DNA of 64,000 nucleotides from Pseudomonas putida. GTDB lineage: Bacteria; Pseudomonadota; Gammaproteobacteria; Pseudomonadales; Pseudomonadaceae. Shown in pieces: positions 48,248 through 57,535 of the stretch. Each line of letters starts with the position of its first letter. The stretch's first letter is position 1. A model generated the notes under the pieces. That model was given only the letters and a program-made list of their open reading frames with translations, ran no database searches and was not told the DNA's origin. The translations under genes were made by a program, and so were the position numbers. The stretch lies in assembly GCF_002025705.1 (NCBI RefSeq), contig NZ_CP018846.1:1727501-1791500 (forward strand), in the 5' to 3' direction.

Positions 48248-50076
48248 TGTCTGATTTACGTTTGGCCTTGGTTGGGACCCCCAACTGTGGAAAGACTGCG
48301 CTTTTCAACCTGCTTACAGGGGCAAAGCAGAAGGTTGCCAACTACGCCGGAGCAACGGTTGAACGCAAAGAAGGTGTCGTGCGGACCGCTTCTGGTAAAA
48401 CCTGTCGAGTTTTGGATTTGCCCGGCACCTACAGCTTGTCTTCTCTTAGCCAGGACGAACAGGTCACGCTGAGAGTGCTCAAGGGCGAGTATCAGGGGGA
48501 GCGTCGGCCGGATCTACTTTTGTGTGTCACTGATGCTACCAATCTGCGGCTGCATCTTCGCTTTGTGCTTGAAGTCCAGCGGCTAGGAGTGCCTGCGATT
48601 CTGGTGCTCAACATGGCAGATGCGGCGCAAAATCGCGGCATTCTGATCGACACAGCCAAGCTTTCCGAGGCACTGGGAATGCCAGTGCTGGAAACAGTAG
48701 CGGTTCGGCGCGACGGGGCGGATGAGCTTCTTCATGCCCTTGATGAGCTGGGTCAGACCATACCGGCGCCGGCACCAGTACAGAATGGGGATTTGCATGC
48801 CCGCGTTCGAGAAATTTTAGAAAGCTGCGTGCGAACACCAGCGCTTACCGACAAACGAGTCGATGCAATTGATCGGTGGCTGATTCACCCCGTAGCGGGG
48901 CCGCTAGCGCTCCTCGCGGTGATGTTCCTGGTTTTCCAAGGCGTCTACTTGATCGGCAAACCCATCACGGACTGGGTCACAGGCGGCTTTGATGGCTTTT
49001 CCACGATGGTCGGAAGCGTGTTACCCGACGGCCCCCTGCAAGGGCTGATATGCGATGGGTTGATAAGCGGTTTAGGGACAGTCCTTGGCTTTATGCCAGA
49101 AATTCTGGTCCTGTTTTTCTTCATCTTCGTTCTCGAGGAGTCTGGCTATCTTCCCCGCGCCGCGTTCATCCTTGATCGGTTGATGCGCGGCGTGGGGCTT
49201 ACAGGCCGCTCCTTCATCCCGTTGCTATCAAGCTTCGCTTGTGCAATCCCCGGGATCATTGGCGCTCGTAGCATCACTGACCGCTATGACAGGCTCACAA
49301 CGATTCTCGTTGCGCCTTTGATGACGTGTTCAGCGCGGTTGCCCGTCTACGCGCTTTTGATAGGTGCTGTTATTCCCGACATTAAGGTCGCCGGAGTTTT
49401 TGGGCTACAGGGCATGGTGCTGCTATGGCTCTACCTAATGGGGATTCTCGGTGCCATGGCGGTTGGCTGGGTGTGCAAGCGCCTGCGTCCCACTGCTATG
49501 GAGCAGCCTATCTTGATCATGGAGCTACCGGCCTATCGACTACCCCGCCTACGTGATCTCGCACTGAAGCTTTGGGAAAGGGGATACCTATTTCTCAAGA
49601 AGCTGACAGGGGTCATCCTCGCGCTAACCATCATCATGTGGTTCATTTCGAGCTTCCCAGGACCTCCAGACGGAGCTGCTGGCGCTGCTATCGATTACAG
49701 CTTGGCAGGTCAACTCGGCAAAGTGCTTCAACCGCTGTTCGCGCCCCTTGGCTTTAACTGGCAGATCACGTTGGCTCTCATCCCTGCGTTCGCGGCGCGT
49801 GAGACCGCAGTCGCAACCTTGGCTACGGTCTATTCGGTGGCCAATGCTGATGATGTCGTTTCTCTGAGTCATGCGCTGGCTACTCAGGTCTCGCTCGCCA
49901 GTGCGTTGTCATTGATGGTGTGGTTCGCGTTCGCCCCGCAGTGCATGTCCACATTGGCCGTGATCCGCAAGGAGACTGCAAGCTGGAGGCAAGTCGCGCT
50001 GGCGTTCACCTATATGTTCGGCGTCGCCTATGCCATCGCCTTTCTGACCTACCAGCTCGTGCAGGTCTTCCAATGA
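48244..50076 (+). CDS. feoB: Ferrous iron transporter B (GTPase permease)
   Basis: The 610-aa inner-membrane Fe(II) transporter has a N-terminal G domain with G1 GTPNCGKT at about 11-18, DLPGTYSL as G3 and the NMAD motif as G4. The membrane domain carries two Gate motifs. The protein is shorter than E. coli FeoB (773 aa), mainly in the G-domain spacer and the C-terminal end, which is common in this group. The stop overlaps the start of the small Cys-rich gene. Confidence 0.95.
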   Translation: MMSDLRLALVGTPNCGKTALFNLLTGAKQKVANYAGATVERKEGVVRTASGKTCRVLDLPGTYSLSSLSQDEQVTLRVLKGEYQGERRPDLLLCVTDATNLRLHLRFVLEVQRLGVPAILVLNMADAAQNRGILIDTAKLSEALGMPVLETVAVRRDGADELLHALDELGQTIPAPAPVQNGDLHARVREILESCVRTPALTDKRVDAIDRWLIHPVAGPLALLAVMFLVFQGVYLIGKPITDWVTGGFDGFSTMVGSVLPDGPLQGLICDGLISGLGTVLGFMPEILVLFFFIFVLEESGYLPRAAFILDRLMRGVGLTGRSFIPLLSSFACAIPGIIGARSITDRYDRLTTILVAPLMTCSARLPVYALLIGAVIPDIKVAGVFGLQGMVLLWLYLMGILGAMAVGWVCKRLRPTAMEQPILIMELPAYRLPRLRDLALKLWERGYLFLKKLTGVILALTIIMWFISSFPGPPDGAAGAAIDYSLAGQLGKVLQPLFAPLGFNWQITLALIPAFAARETAVATLATVYSVANADDVVSLSHALATQVSLASALSLMVWFAFAPQCMSTLAVIRKETASWRQVALAFTYMFGVAYAIAFLTYQLVQVFQ

Positions 50077-50342
50077 ACATGGGGCTGATGATGCAGTATG
50101 GGATAGTCAGCGTATTGGTGATCTGCGCGTTGAGAAGTTTATGGCGTCGCTTGCGACCCTCCAAAGCAGGGGGCTGCACAGACGGAGGATGCGGTTCCTG
50201 CTCGTCGGGATGTGGGCCCGCCGAACCGAATGCTTCAAGAATTATTGCGCAATCCACCATCCAGGAACGCGCCGCTCAACTCTATCCACCGACAAGCCCT
50301 ACGCCTACCGCGACGGAAAAACGTGTCCCTCATCACCCTTGA
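50073..50342 (+). CDS. FeoB-associated Cys-rich membrane protein
   Basis: The 89-aa protein has one membrane segment at the N-terminus (MMQYGIVSVLVICALRSLW) and a Gly/Cys cluster CTDGGCGSCSSGCG, the hallmark of FeoB-associated Cys-rich proteins (PF12669-like). It overlaps the feoB stop by four bases. The cysteines could bind Fe(II) or sense redox state, a role not yet proven for the family. It takes the place of feoC in this operon. Confidence 0.8.
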   Translation: MNMGLMMQYGIVSVLVICALRSLWRRLRPSKAGGCTDGGCGSCSSGCGPAEPNASRIIAQSTIQERAAQLYPPTSPTPTATEKRVPHHP

Positions 50343-50384
50343 GGTGTCGAGAGCCTCGCACCGGGCCTGTCAAGTCGCTCTAAA

Positions 50385-51296
50385 TCAATGCTTACAGACC
50401 GATATGATGAACTGTTTGAACATACGTGATGACTCAGTGCCTTCGTCAGAGGCGCGACTGAGTAGGCCCACGTTTACAGCAGGTATGGAGTCTGCCAGCC
50501 TCCGAATGACGACCCGTTTTCCATCAAGCGTATAGTTGCGATGCAAAAAATCTGGAAGTATGGAAATGCCAAAGCCTCGCGAGATCATAGACCGCAAACC
50601 TTCCAGGGAGCTGGTGTTGAACCTCAATGAGAACATCGAGGATTCATCTGAGATGAAGGTTTTGAGCGAGTCATCTAGGCCATCGCTTTTAAGCACAATC
50701 AAGAGTTGAGACGCTATTTCCTCCAAGCCCAGAATTGTTTTGGACGCCGCCAAGCTGTGGAGCGGTGACATCCAAAGCTGCTGCTTTGAGCTAAAAAGCT
50801 CGGTGTAAACAATATCGTTGGGTAATGCCTCGTCAGCTCCCAAGGTAATCGCTAAGTCGATGCGTCTCTGCCTGAGGGCTGAAACCATTTCATTCCTATC
50901 AAGCTCGACCAGGTCAATCGGCTGGTAAGGAAAGCTACGGACGTACCGCGTAAGGTAGTCAGGCATGAAATAGCCCAGCATCAGCGCCGTGACTCCTACC
51001 CGAACGGGATCCGCTTGAGTTTCCGTCCTTCTCAGTTCAACTAGGGCCTGCCGTAAGCTGAGGACAATACCCCGAGCATGACCTTCAAAACGCTGGCCTT
51101 CGACGGTCAGACGGACTCCGTGCCGCTCGCGTTCGAAAAGCTTGCTTCCCAGGATGTCCTCCAACTGTTGGATTGCAACAGTCATAGCGGACTGAGAAAC
51201 GTTAACGTTTTCAGCAGCTTGGGAGAATCTCCCGGCTTCAGCGGCTGCTAGGAAGTACCTCAGATGCCGCATCGAAATCTCGGTTTCTTTTGACAT
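50385..51296 (-). CDS. LysR-family regulator of the TonB-Yej cluster
   Basis: The 303-aa regulator has its winged helix at about residues 9-68 (MRHLRYFLAAAEAGRFSQAAENVNVSQSAMTVAIQQLEDILGSKLFERERHGVRLT) and a normal effector domain. It is convergent with the feo operon and divergent from tonB at 51612, with 315 bp between the starts. It is therefore the likely regulator of the peptide import cluster on the right. ATG 51272 is a possible shorter start. Confidence 0.85.
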   Translation of the reverse strand: MSKETEISMRHLRYFLAAAEAGRFSQAAENVNVSQSAMTVAIQQLEDILGSKLFERERHGVRLTVEGQRFEGHARGIVLSLRQALVELRRTETQADPVRVGVTALMLGYFMPDYLTRYVRSFPYQPIDLVELDRNEMVSALRQRRIDLAITLGADEALPNDIVYTELFSSKQQLWMSPLHSLAASKTILGLEEIASQLLIVLKSDGLDDSLKTFISDESSMFSLRFNTSSLEGLRSMISRGFGISILPDFLHRNYTLDGKRVVIRRLADSIPAVNVGLLSRASDEGTESSRMFKQFIISVCKH

Positions 51297-51611
51297 TAGA
51301 TAAACAGATACCTAGATAAAAGTTTTTTGCGTTTTACAGAACTCACTATGCCTTCGTAAGCTCAGTCCTGTCTACGGCACCGAATCGTAGATAGCGGTAG
51401 AGCTAGCATCTGTTTTTGCTTAATAGCAGTGCACAGAATGCAGCGCCGCACCAAGCAAGGGCGTACAAGAAAAATCTAATAAGACGCGCGCCATGTTTTT
51501 TTCTTTACTGCCCGTTTTTCATAAGCCGTCCATGAGGGTGGCTTAACCAAAATCAGACCTCGTGCCTACTGCATATTTTGTGGCGGCGAGAAGGTTAGAA
51601 AAAGGTGGAGC
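51297..51611. promoter_or_regulatory. Divergent control region between lysR and tonB
   Basis: This gene-free 315-bp region separates the divergent LysR and TonB genes. AGATA occurs three times at exact 8-bp steps (51298, 51306, 51314) close to the lysR start. The rest is AT-richer, and no Fur box with good match was found. The tonB Shine-Dalgarno-like GGTGGAG ends only one base before its ATG. Confidence 0.45.
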
Positions 51612-52355
51612 ATGGGCAGTTTGAATTCCGGTGATTTAGTCGACCAGTTGCCAGCGTCGGCAAGACCCTTCCAGTTTGATGACAGCGTCGAGCAACCGCG
51701 CGGAATTGCGCCTCGGTATGTCTTATCTGCTCTAGTCATTTCTTTTGCCATGCATTTCAGTGCCGTGTGGGTATTGAGCTTGCAAGAGACAGCTCCTTTG
51801 CAAGAACCACCGAAGGTGCCTGAAATGGCCATCGAGTTCGCAGCGCCGCCGCCACCACCTCCGCCACCTCCGCAAGTTGAGCCCGAGCCCGAGCCAGCAG
51901 AGGAGGCGAAACCGGTGGTCGAGGATGCTCCGCCGCCGCCGAAGCCGAAGGTTGTTCCTAAGCCTGTGCCTAAACCGAAGCCAAAACCACAGCCTAAACC
52001 GGTCCCGCAACCACCACAGCCGCCGCAGCCTGCGCCACCGCCGACTGCCCCGACTCCACCTGCGCCTCCACGGGAGACTCAGCCTTTGGCATCAGCGGCT
52101 GGCCTTCACAACCCTCCGCCACGTTATCCAGCGCAGGCGCAGAAAAGAGGGCAAGAGGGCACTGCTGTGCTCCGAATTCGCGTACTTGCCAACGGACGTG
52201 CTGGCGAGGTTCAGATCCAGCGCTCCAGCGGTCATAAGTCTCTTGATGACGCGGCCGTAGAAGCAGTGAGGGGATGGAGCTTTGTACCGGCCAAACGTGG
52301 GGACACGGCAATAGACGGCTGGGTTGCCGTTCCCCTGACTTTCAAACTGAATTGA
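51612..52355 (+). CDS. tonB: TonB energy-transducing protein
   Basis: The 247-aa protein has the TonB plan: a short N-terminal part, one membrane anchor at about 36-57, and a long Pro/Glu/Lys periplasmic spacer (runs of P, then PKPVPKPKPKPQPKP) at about 75-150. The C-terminal receptor-binding domain follows (YPAQAQKRGQEGTAVLRIRVLANGRAGEVQIQRSSGHKSLDDAAVEAVRGWSF). The N-terminal extension of about 35 residues is longer than in E. coli. Start choice is uncertain because the ribosome-binding site nearly touches ATG 51612; TTG 51621 is an alternative. It forms an operon with exbB and exbD for one dedicated receptor. Confidence 0.9.
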   Translation: MGSLNSGDLVDQLPASARPFQFDDSVEQPRGIAPRYVLSALVISFAMHFSAVWVLSLQETAPLQEPPKVPEMAIEFAAPPPPPPPPPQVEPEPEPAEEAKPVVEDAPPPPKPKVVPKPVPKPKPKPQPKPVPQPPQPPQPAPPPTAPTPPAPPRETQPLASAAGLHNPPPRYPAQAQKRGQEGTAVLRIRVLANGRAGEVQIQRSSGHKSLDDAAVEAVRGWSFVPAKRGDTAIDGWVAVPLTFKLN

Positions 52356-52382
52356 CCCGCACCAACGCCTGAGGACTTAATC

Positions 52383-53087
52383 ATGCAAGCTGATTTGTTT
52401 AACCCATTCTCGTCTGTTGAGCACGCAACCATCTGGCTGCTGGTGTTGTTTTCCATTCTCACCTGGGCCATTGCGCTCATGAAGGGTGTGCAGTTTGGTC
52501 AACTGAAAAATGAAGACAAGCGTTTTCGTCGTGACTTCTGGGAGGCTAGGAATCTCGAAGAAGCGATCCTAAAAACGGCTGACCAACCAGGACCGACAGC
52601 TCGGATGGCTCGAGCTGGCTTTAAGGCAATTCAAGTTAAGCAGTCAAAGCAACCGGATCTGACTCAAGCGATTAATAGGCAGGACCGGCTCGAGCGTGCA
52701 CTTCGTCAGCAGATCCAGCGTGAGCGCCGGACTCAAGAGTCAGCGTTGGCAATCCTTGCATCGGTTGGCTCTACATCTCCATTTATTGGTCTCTTTGGGA
52801 CCGTTTGGGGAATCATGGAAGCGCTCAAAGGCATTAGCCTTTCTGGCAGCGCGAGCCTTGAAACCGTTGCAGGCCCAATCGGTGCGTCCTTGATCGCCAC
52901 GGGTGTTGGCATTGCTGCCGCGGTTCCCGCAGTACTTGTGTACAACTACTTCCTGCGGCGTTTGAAAAGTAACGCAGCAGATCTCGATGATTTTGCGCAC
53001 GACTTTTACGCCCTTGCGCAGCAGAGTGCATTCCAGCTTCAGGAACCGGTGGCGCAGTCGCGCAGTGCAGTTAAAGAGGTAAGCTGA
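52383..53087 (+). CDS. exbB: ExbB proton channel subunit
   Basis: The 234-aa inner-membrane protein has three membrane spans and the MotA/TolQ/ExbB channel block (LAILASVGSTSPFIGLFGTVWGIMEALKGISLSGSASLETVAGPIGASLIATGVGIAAAVPAVLVYNYF). With ExbD and TonB it converts the proton motive force into work at the outer-membrane receptor. It starts 27 bp after tonB. Confidence 0.93.
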   Translation: MQADLFNPFSSVEHATIWLLVLFSILTWAIALMKGVQFGQLKNEDKRFRRDFWEARNLEEAILKTADQPGPTARMARAGFKAIQVKQSKQPDLTQAINRQDRLERALRQQIQRERRTQESALAILASVGSTSPFIGLFGTVWGIMEALKGISLSGSASLETVAGPIGASLIATGVGIAAAVPAVLVYNYFLRRLKSNAADLDDFAHDFYALAQQSAFQLQEPVAQSRSAVKEVS

Positions 53088-53088
53088 C

Positions 53089-53490
53089 ATGGCATTCTCG
53101 ACTCAAGATAGCGACGAAGTACTCTCAGAGATGAATGTAACGCCACTGGTAGATGTGATGCTTGTCCTGCTTGTGGTGTTTATTGTTACTGCTCCAATGC
53201 TGACTAATTCGATACCCATCAATTTGCCTAAGACTGATGCGGTGGCACCGGCTGATCAAAAAGATCCTCTCGTTGTAAGTATCAACGAAGAAGGTCGGTT
53301 TTATGTGAATAAGGACGAGATTCAATTTGAGTCCTTAGAGGCAAACCTCACCGCTGCAAAGCAGGCAAGCCCAGATGTCCGTGTTCAACTGAAAGCCGAT
53401 GATGGCGTGAATTATGGTCAGGTGGCTAAGGCAATGGCTGCAATCGAGAAGGCGGGTATCACCAAGTTGTCGGTACTAACCGCTCGCTAA
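53089..53490 (+). CDS. exbD: ExbD proton channel subunit
   Basis: The 133-aa protein has one N-terminal membrane span with the proton-carrying Asp (MNVTPLVDVMLVLLVVFIVTAPMLT) and a periplasmic domain. It starts one base after the exbB stop. The tonB-exbB-exbD order is complete. Confidence 0.93.
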   Translation: MAFSTQDSDEVLSEMNVTPLVDVMLVLLVVFIVTAPMLTNSIPINLPKTDAVAPADQKDPLVVSINEEGRFYVNKDEIQFESLEANLTAAKQASPDVRVQLKADDGVNYGQVAKAMAAIEKAGITKLSVLTAR

Positions 53491-53587
53491 AGGATATGCG
53501 CAGTGATCTAAAAGCTTGACAGTTTCTGCACGCATTAATGATGTGCCGTATGCCACTTGCTACCCAGGCTATCCAGGATAGAGAGTT

Positions 53588-55453
53588 ATGAATTTTCGTA
53601 AGCTGAGGCCATTTTTAGCGGCTTCCTTCTTGATGTCACAAGCGGTTCTTGCCACGCCGCAGCCTGCATTGACGCTCTATGGTGACACGCCCCGTTATGC
53701 AGCTGGATTCGAGCATTGGGACTATGTAAATCCCAATGCTCCGAAGGGAGGCATCCTGCGAATGGCACTGCCTGATCCCGTTCCGTTCGATCATCTGATC
53801 CCATATGTGGACGACGGAATGGGGCTAGCGCAGATTGACCAATGGGTATATTCACCGCTTGCTGTCCAAGCGCTTGACGACCCTTACGCAGTTTACGGCT
53901 TGGTTGCCCAAGGTATCGAGACCGCGCCTGACTCTAGCTGGGTCCGCTTTTCAATCAACCCGGCTGCCAGGTTTGCTGATGGAACGCCTATCACCGCGCG
54001 TGATGTGAAATACACATTTGACTTGTTGATGACGCAGGGCAGCCTGCGCTATCGGATGCAATATGCGGGTGTGAAGTCAGTCACTGTTGAGTCGGATAGA
54101 GAAGTACGTTTCGAGTTCAAAACCCCTGGAAATCGAAAACTCGCTATGAGTCTAGCGGATCTACGCCCGCTGCCCGAACATTGGTGGAAATCTCGAGATT
54201 TTTCCAAGGGCGGTGGATTTGAGCCTCCATTGGGTAGTGGTCCCTATCATGTTTTTAGCGTGGATCCTGGTCGGAGCGTAGTGTTCGCAAGAAACCCGGA
54301 GTGGTGGGGTAAGGATTTACCAGTTAACAAGGGGCAGTACAATTTTGAACGTATAAAAGTTGATGTCTTTACCGACGATACCGTGGCGCGTCAGGTGCTG
54401 ATCGGTGGTGATTACGACCTGCGAATAGAAAAATCTGCTGCCGGGTTTGCAGTTGGGTATCAAGTGGATGCACTTAAGGACGGCCGCTTACAGAAAGATC
54501 ACTTAGCAAAAGGAGAAATTTCTGGGCCGCAGGGGTTCATATTTAATCTCCAGCGTCCTGCGCTGAAAGATGTTCGGACACGCCAAGCCGTTGCCCAGCT
54601 GTGGGATTTTGAGTGGACCAACCGCAGCATGTATTACAACCAGTATCAGCGGCTGCAAAGCTTCTTTCCAAATAGTAACCTGGCCGCGACTGCGCTTCCA
54701 GACGAACAAGAGTTGGCGATCCTGGAACCTTTCCGTAATGAGGTGCCAGAGCAGGTTTTCAAACAGGTGTTCCAGACGCCAACTACCGACGGAAGCGGTG
54801 ATATTCGCGATCACCAACTGGCGGCACTTGAACTGCTAAAAGCAGCGGGATGGCGCCCCAAAGGGAAATATCTCGTAGACGCGGAAGGTCAGCCGTTAGT
54901 TATCAACTTCATCGCGATTCAAAAGAGTTTTGAACGCGTATTCTTGCCCTTCAAACGTAACCTCGCGCAGATTGGGGTGACGTTAAACATCCGTATTCTG
55001 GACGCTGCGCAGTTCCAGCAAAGGCTTATGCGTCGTGATTTTGATCTGACCATCTCTCGGTTGCCGATGACCGCAGCACCGGGGCGTGAACTCTTTAGTT
55101 ACTTTGGTTCCGCCGCGGCCACTGACCCGGGGGCAATGAACTTCTTTGGCTTGAAAAGTCCAGTGGTGGATAGGCTAATCGACGGCGTAGTGAACGCCAA
55201 TTCTCAGGGCAGCCTTATTCACCATGCGCGAGCACTCGACCGAGTCTTGCAGTGGAATTATTACTGGATTCCCAGCTATGCAAACCGCGGCACAGGCGTC
55301 GTCTGGTGGAATCGGTTTGGCAGGCCGGCAAAAGAACCAGAGTTAAAGCTTAGCTTCGATACTTGGTGGCAGGTTAGCGAAGTTGCACTCAATAGTCGGC
55401 AAATGGAACAGCAAGTGGCTGCTACCGCTAACCATTCGCAGAAGGAGTTCTAA
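53588..55453 (+). CDS. Peptide ABC transporter, periplasmic binding protein (YejA-like)
   Basis: The 621-aa secreted protein has a signal peptide (ending near VLATPQP). It shows the YejA pattern YAAGFEHWDYVNPNAPKGGILRMALPDPVPFDHLIPY, then FTPDGSWVRF-like DSSWVRFSINPAARFADGTPITARDVKYTFD. YejA binds oligopeptides and the peptide-nucleotide antibiotic microcin C in enteric bacteria. It is followed without a gap by YejB-, YejE- and YejF-like genes, so this is a full importer. It starts 97 bp after exbD, likely in the same transcript. Confidence 0.9.
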   Translation: MNFRKLRPFLAASFLMSQAVLATPQPALTLYGDTPRYAAGFEHWDYVNPNAPKGGILRMALPDPVPFDHLIPYVDDGMGLAQIDQWVYSPLAVQALDDPYAVYGLVAQGIETAPDSSWVRFSINPAARFADGTPITARDVKYTFDLLMTQGSLRYRMQYAGVKSVTVESDREVRFEFKTPGNRKLAMSLADLRPLPEHWWKSRDFSKGGGFEPPLGSGPYHVFSVDPGRSVVFARNPEWWGKDLPVNKGQYNFERIKVDVFTDDTVARQVLIGGDYDLRIEKSAAGFAVGYQVDALKDGRLQKDHLAKGEISGPQGFIFNLQRPALKDVRTRQAVAQLWDFEWTNRSMYYNQYQRLQSFFPNSNLAATALPDEQELAILEPFRNEVPEQVFKQVFQTPTTDGSGDIRDHQLAALELLKAAGWRPKGKYLVDAEGQPLVINFIAIQKSFERVFLPFKRNLAQIGVTLNIRILDAAQFQQRLMRRDFDLTISRLPMTAAPGRELFSYFGSAAATDPGAMNFFGLKSPVVDRLIDGVVNANSQGSLIHHARALDRVLQWNYYWIPSYANRGTGVVWWNRFGRPAKEPELKLSFDTWWQVSEVALNSRQMEQQVAATANHSQKEF

Positions 55454-56512
55454 GTGGCTTCCTACATTATTCGCCGGCTGTTACTGATCATTCCGACGCT
55501 GCTGTGCATTCTTCTAATCAACTTCGTGATTGTTCAGTTTGCTCCTGGTGGCCCTGTGGAACAGGCAGCAGCACGACTGCAAGGGTTGTCTGGCCCAGCT
55601 TCAGGCTTGAGCAGCTCAGCGGAAGGGGCTAGTGCAGGGGCGGGCTTTTCACTGTCTCCGGAATTACTCCAACAGATCAAAGAGCGGTATGGGTTTGATA
55701 AAAGCCCGATCGAGCGGTTCGGGATGATGATAAGGCAATATGCCCTATTTGATTTCGGTGAAAGTTTTTTTCGAGGTGCTTCAGTCAATGATTTGGTGCT
55801 CCAAAAGTTGCCGGTAACCCTATCGATTGGGTTTTGGTCTCTGTTGATTACCTATCTAGTATCGATTCCATTGGGGATACGAAAGGCAGTGCGCAATGGT
55901 ACCCGCTTCGACGTATGGACAAGCTGGGTAATCGTTACGGGATATGCAATGCCAGGCTTCCTGTTCGCAATGCTACTGCTAGTGTTCTTCGCTGGCGGGT
56001 CGTACTTCAACTGGTTCCCAGTCCGTGGGCTGGTTTCAGATGGCTTTGAGCAGCTATCTTTTGTAGGGAAAGTGGTTGACTACTTGTGGCACTTGGTTCT
56101 TCCGGTAACTGCATTGGTGACGAGCAGCTTTGCCGCTTTGACGATCTTGACTAAAAACAGCTTCCTGAATGAGATTGGTCGTCAATACGTAACAACAGCG
56201 CGTGCGAAAGGACTTACAGAGAATCAGGTCCTCTATAAACATGTGCTGCGAAACGCGATTCTTTTGGTGGTGTCAGGTGTGCCTGGTGCGATGGTGTCAA
56301 TTTTCTTCGGTGGGGCATTGCTGATTGAGGTTGTTTTTTCTCTTGATGGAATGGGCAGGCTTGGCTATGAATCAGCAGTTGCTAGAGACTATCCCGTAGT
56401 GTTCGGTCTTCTTTTTCAATTTACTCTGGCAGGATTGTGCCTCAAGTTGATTGGCGATATTTGCTATTCCTTGATAGATCCTCGCATCAACCTCGCGGCG
56501 AGGAACGCCTGA
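55454..56512 (+). CDS. Peptide ABC transporter permease (YejB-like)
   Basis: The 352-aa permease starts at GTG 55454, immediately after the binding-protein stop. It has the family N-terminus (MASYIIRRLLLIIPTLLCILLINFVIVQFAPGGPVEQ), six membrane spans and the EAA loop (YVTTARAKGLTENQVLYKHVLRNA) that contacts the ATPase. It forms the channel together with the next gene product. Confidence 0.92.
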   Translation: MASYIIRRLLLIIPTLLCILLINFVIVQFAPGGPVEQAAARLQGLSGPASGLSSSAEGASAGAGFSLSPELLQQIKERYGFDKSPIERFGMMIRQYALFDFGESFFRGASVNDLVLQKLPVTLSIGFWSLLITYLVSIPLGIRKAVRNGTRFDVWTSWVIVTGYAMPGFLFAMLLLVFFAGGSYFNWFPVRGLVSDGFEQLSFVGKVVDYLWHLVLPVTALVTSSFAALTILTKNSFLNEIGRQYVTTARAKGLTENQVLYKHVLRNAILLVVSGVPGAMVSIFFGGALLIEVVFSLDGMGRLGYESAVARDYPVVFGLLFQFTLAGLCLKLIGDICYSLIDPRINLAARNA

Positions 56513-57534
56513 TGCTAGTTCTTACACCCATTGGTCAGCGACGTTGGAATCGATTCAAACAGAATCGTAGAGGGTGGTGGTCACTTTGGGTTTTTCTTAC
56601 GCTCACCATATTGTGTTTGTGCAGCGAGATGATCGCTAACGATAAGCCCCTGGTGATGAGCGTTAAAGGAGAGCTATTTTTCCCGGCTTTTGTAAGCTAC
56701 ACCGAGCAGGAGGTCGGAGGTCAATTGCCGTTTGAGCCCGATTACAAGAGTCGCTACGTTAAAAATCTTGTAGAGAAAGAGGGTGGATGGATGATGTTTG
56801 CTCCGGTCTCATTCAGCTTCGATACGGTTAACTATGATCTTGCAGTCCCAACACCAAGCGCCCCGAGCACGGAAAATTGGTTAGGTACCGATGATCAGGC
56901 CAGGGATGTATTTGCAAGGGTGATTTACGGTCTGCGAGTGTCCATTGTATTTGCTTTGGCGATTACTCTCATTAGTTCGGTGATTGGCATAGCAGCAGGA
57001 GCAATCCAGGGATATTTTGGCGGCTGGGTTGACTTGGGTGGGCAGCGTTTGCTCGAAGTGTGGGCAGGTCTTCCTGTGTTTTTCATGCTGATCATTCTTT
57101 CGGGATTCATCGAGCCGGGGTTTTGGTCGATGCTAGGAATAGTCGCTGTATTCACTTGGACCGCGTTGGTTGAGGTGGTGCGAGCTGAGTTTCTTCGCGG
57201 TCGTGGCTTGGAGTATGTAAAAGCCGCTAGAGCCTTGGGGCTGAGCAATCGGACGATTATGTATCGGCACATTTTCCCAAATGCACTCACGGCAGTCGTT
57301 TCATTCCTTCCATTTGTTGCTACCGGCACGATCGGAGCCCTATCAGCTTTGGACTTCCTGGGCTTGGGAATGCCGTCCGGTAGCCCGTCAATGGGGGAGT
57401 TAATCGCCCAAGCACGAGATAACTTGCAAGCGCCTTGGCTAGCACTGACTGCTTTCGTAGCCATGGCAATGCTCCTCTCCCTTCTGGTTTTCATCGGCGA
57501 AGCCTTGCGCGACGCATTTGACCCGAGGTCCTGA
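56512..57534 (+). CDS. Peptide ABC transporter permease (YejE-like)
   Basis: The 340-aa second permease overlaps the yejB-like stop by one base (TGATG). It has the long periplasmic loop after the first span (VSFSFDTVNYDLAVPTPSAPSTENWLGTDDQARDVFARVIYG) and an EAA loop (EYVKAARALGLSNRTIMYRHIFPNAL). The start at 56512 matches the family; an earlier frame from 56437 overlaps the preceding gene. Confidence 0.92.
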   Translation: MLVLTPIGQRRWNRFKQNRRGWWSLWVFLTLTILCLCSEMIANDKPLVMSVKGELFFPAFVSYTEQEVGGQLPFEPDYKSRYVKNLVEKEGGWMMFAPVSFSFDTVNYDLAVPTPSAPSTENWLGTDDQARDVFARVIYGLRVSIVFALAITLISSVIGIAAGAIQGYFGGWVDLGGQRLLEVWAGLPVFFMLIILSGFIEPGFWSMLGIVAVFTWTALVEVVRAEFLRGRGLEYVKAARALGLSNRTIMYRHIFPNALTAVVSFLPFVATGTIGALSALDFLGLGMPSGSPSMGELIAQARDNLQAPWLALTAFVAMAMLLSLLVFIGEALRDAFDPRS

Positions 57535-57535
57535 C

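Noticed and set aside
51732..52010. Arg/Trp-rich minus-strand frame and similar repeats inside tonB
   Set aside because: These are shadows of the Pro/Lys repeats of the TonB spacer, not independent repeats or genes.
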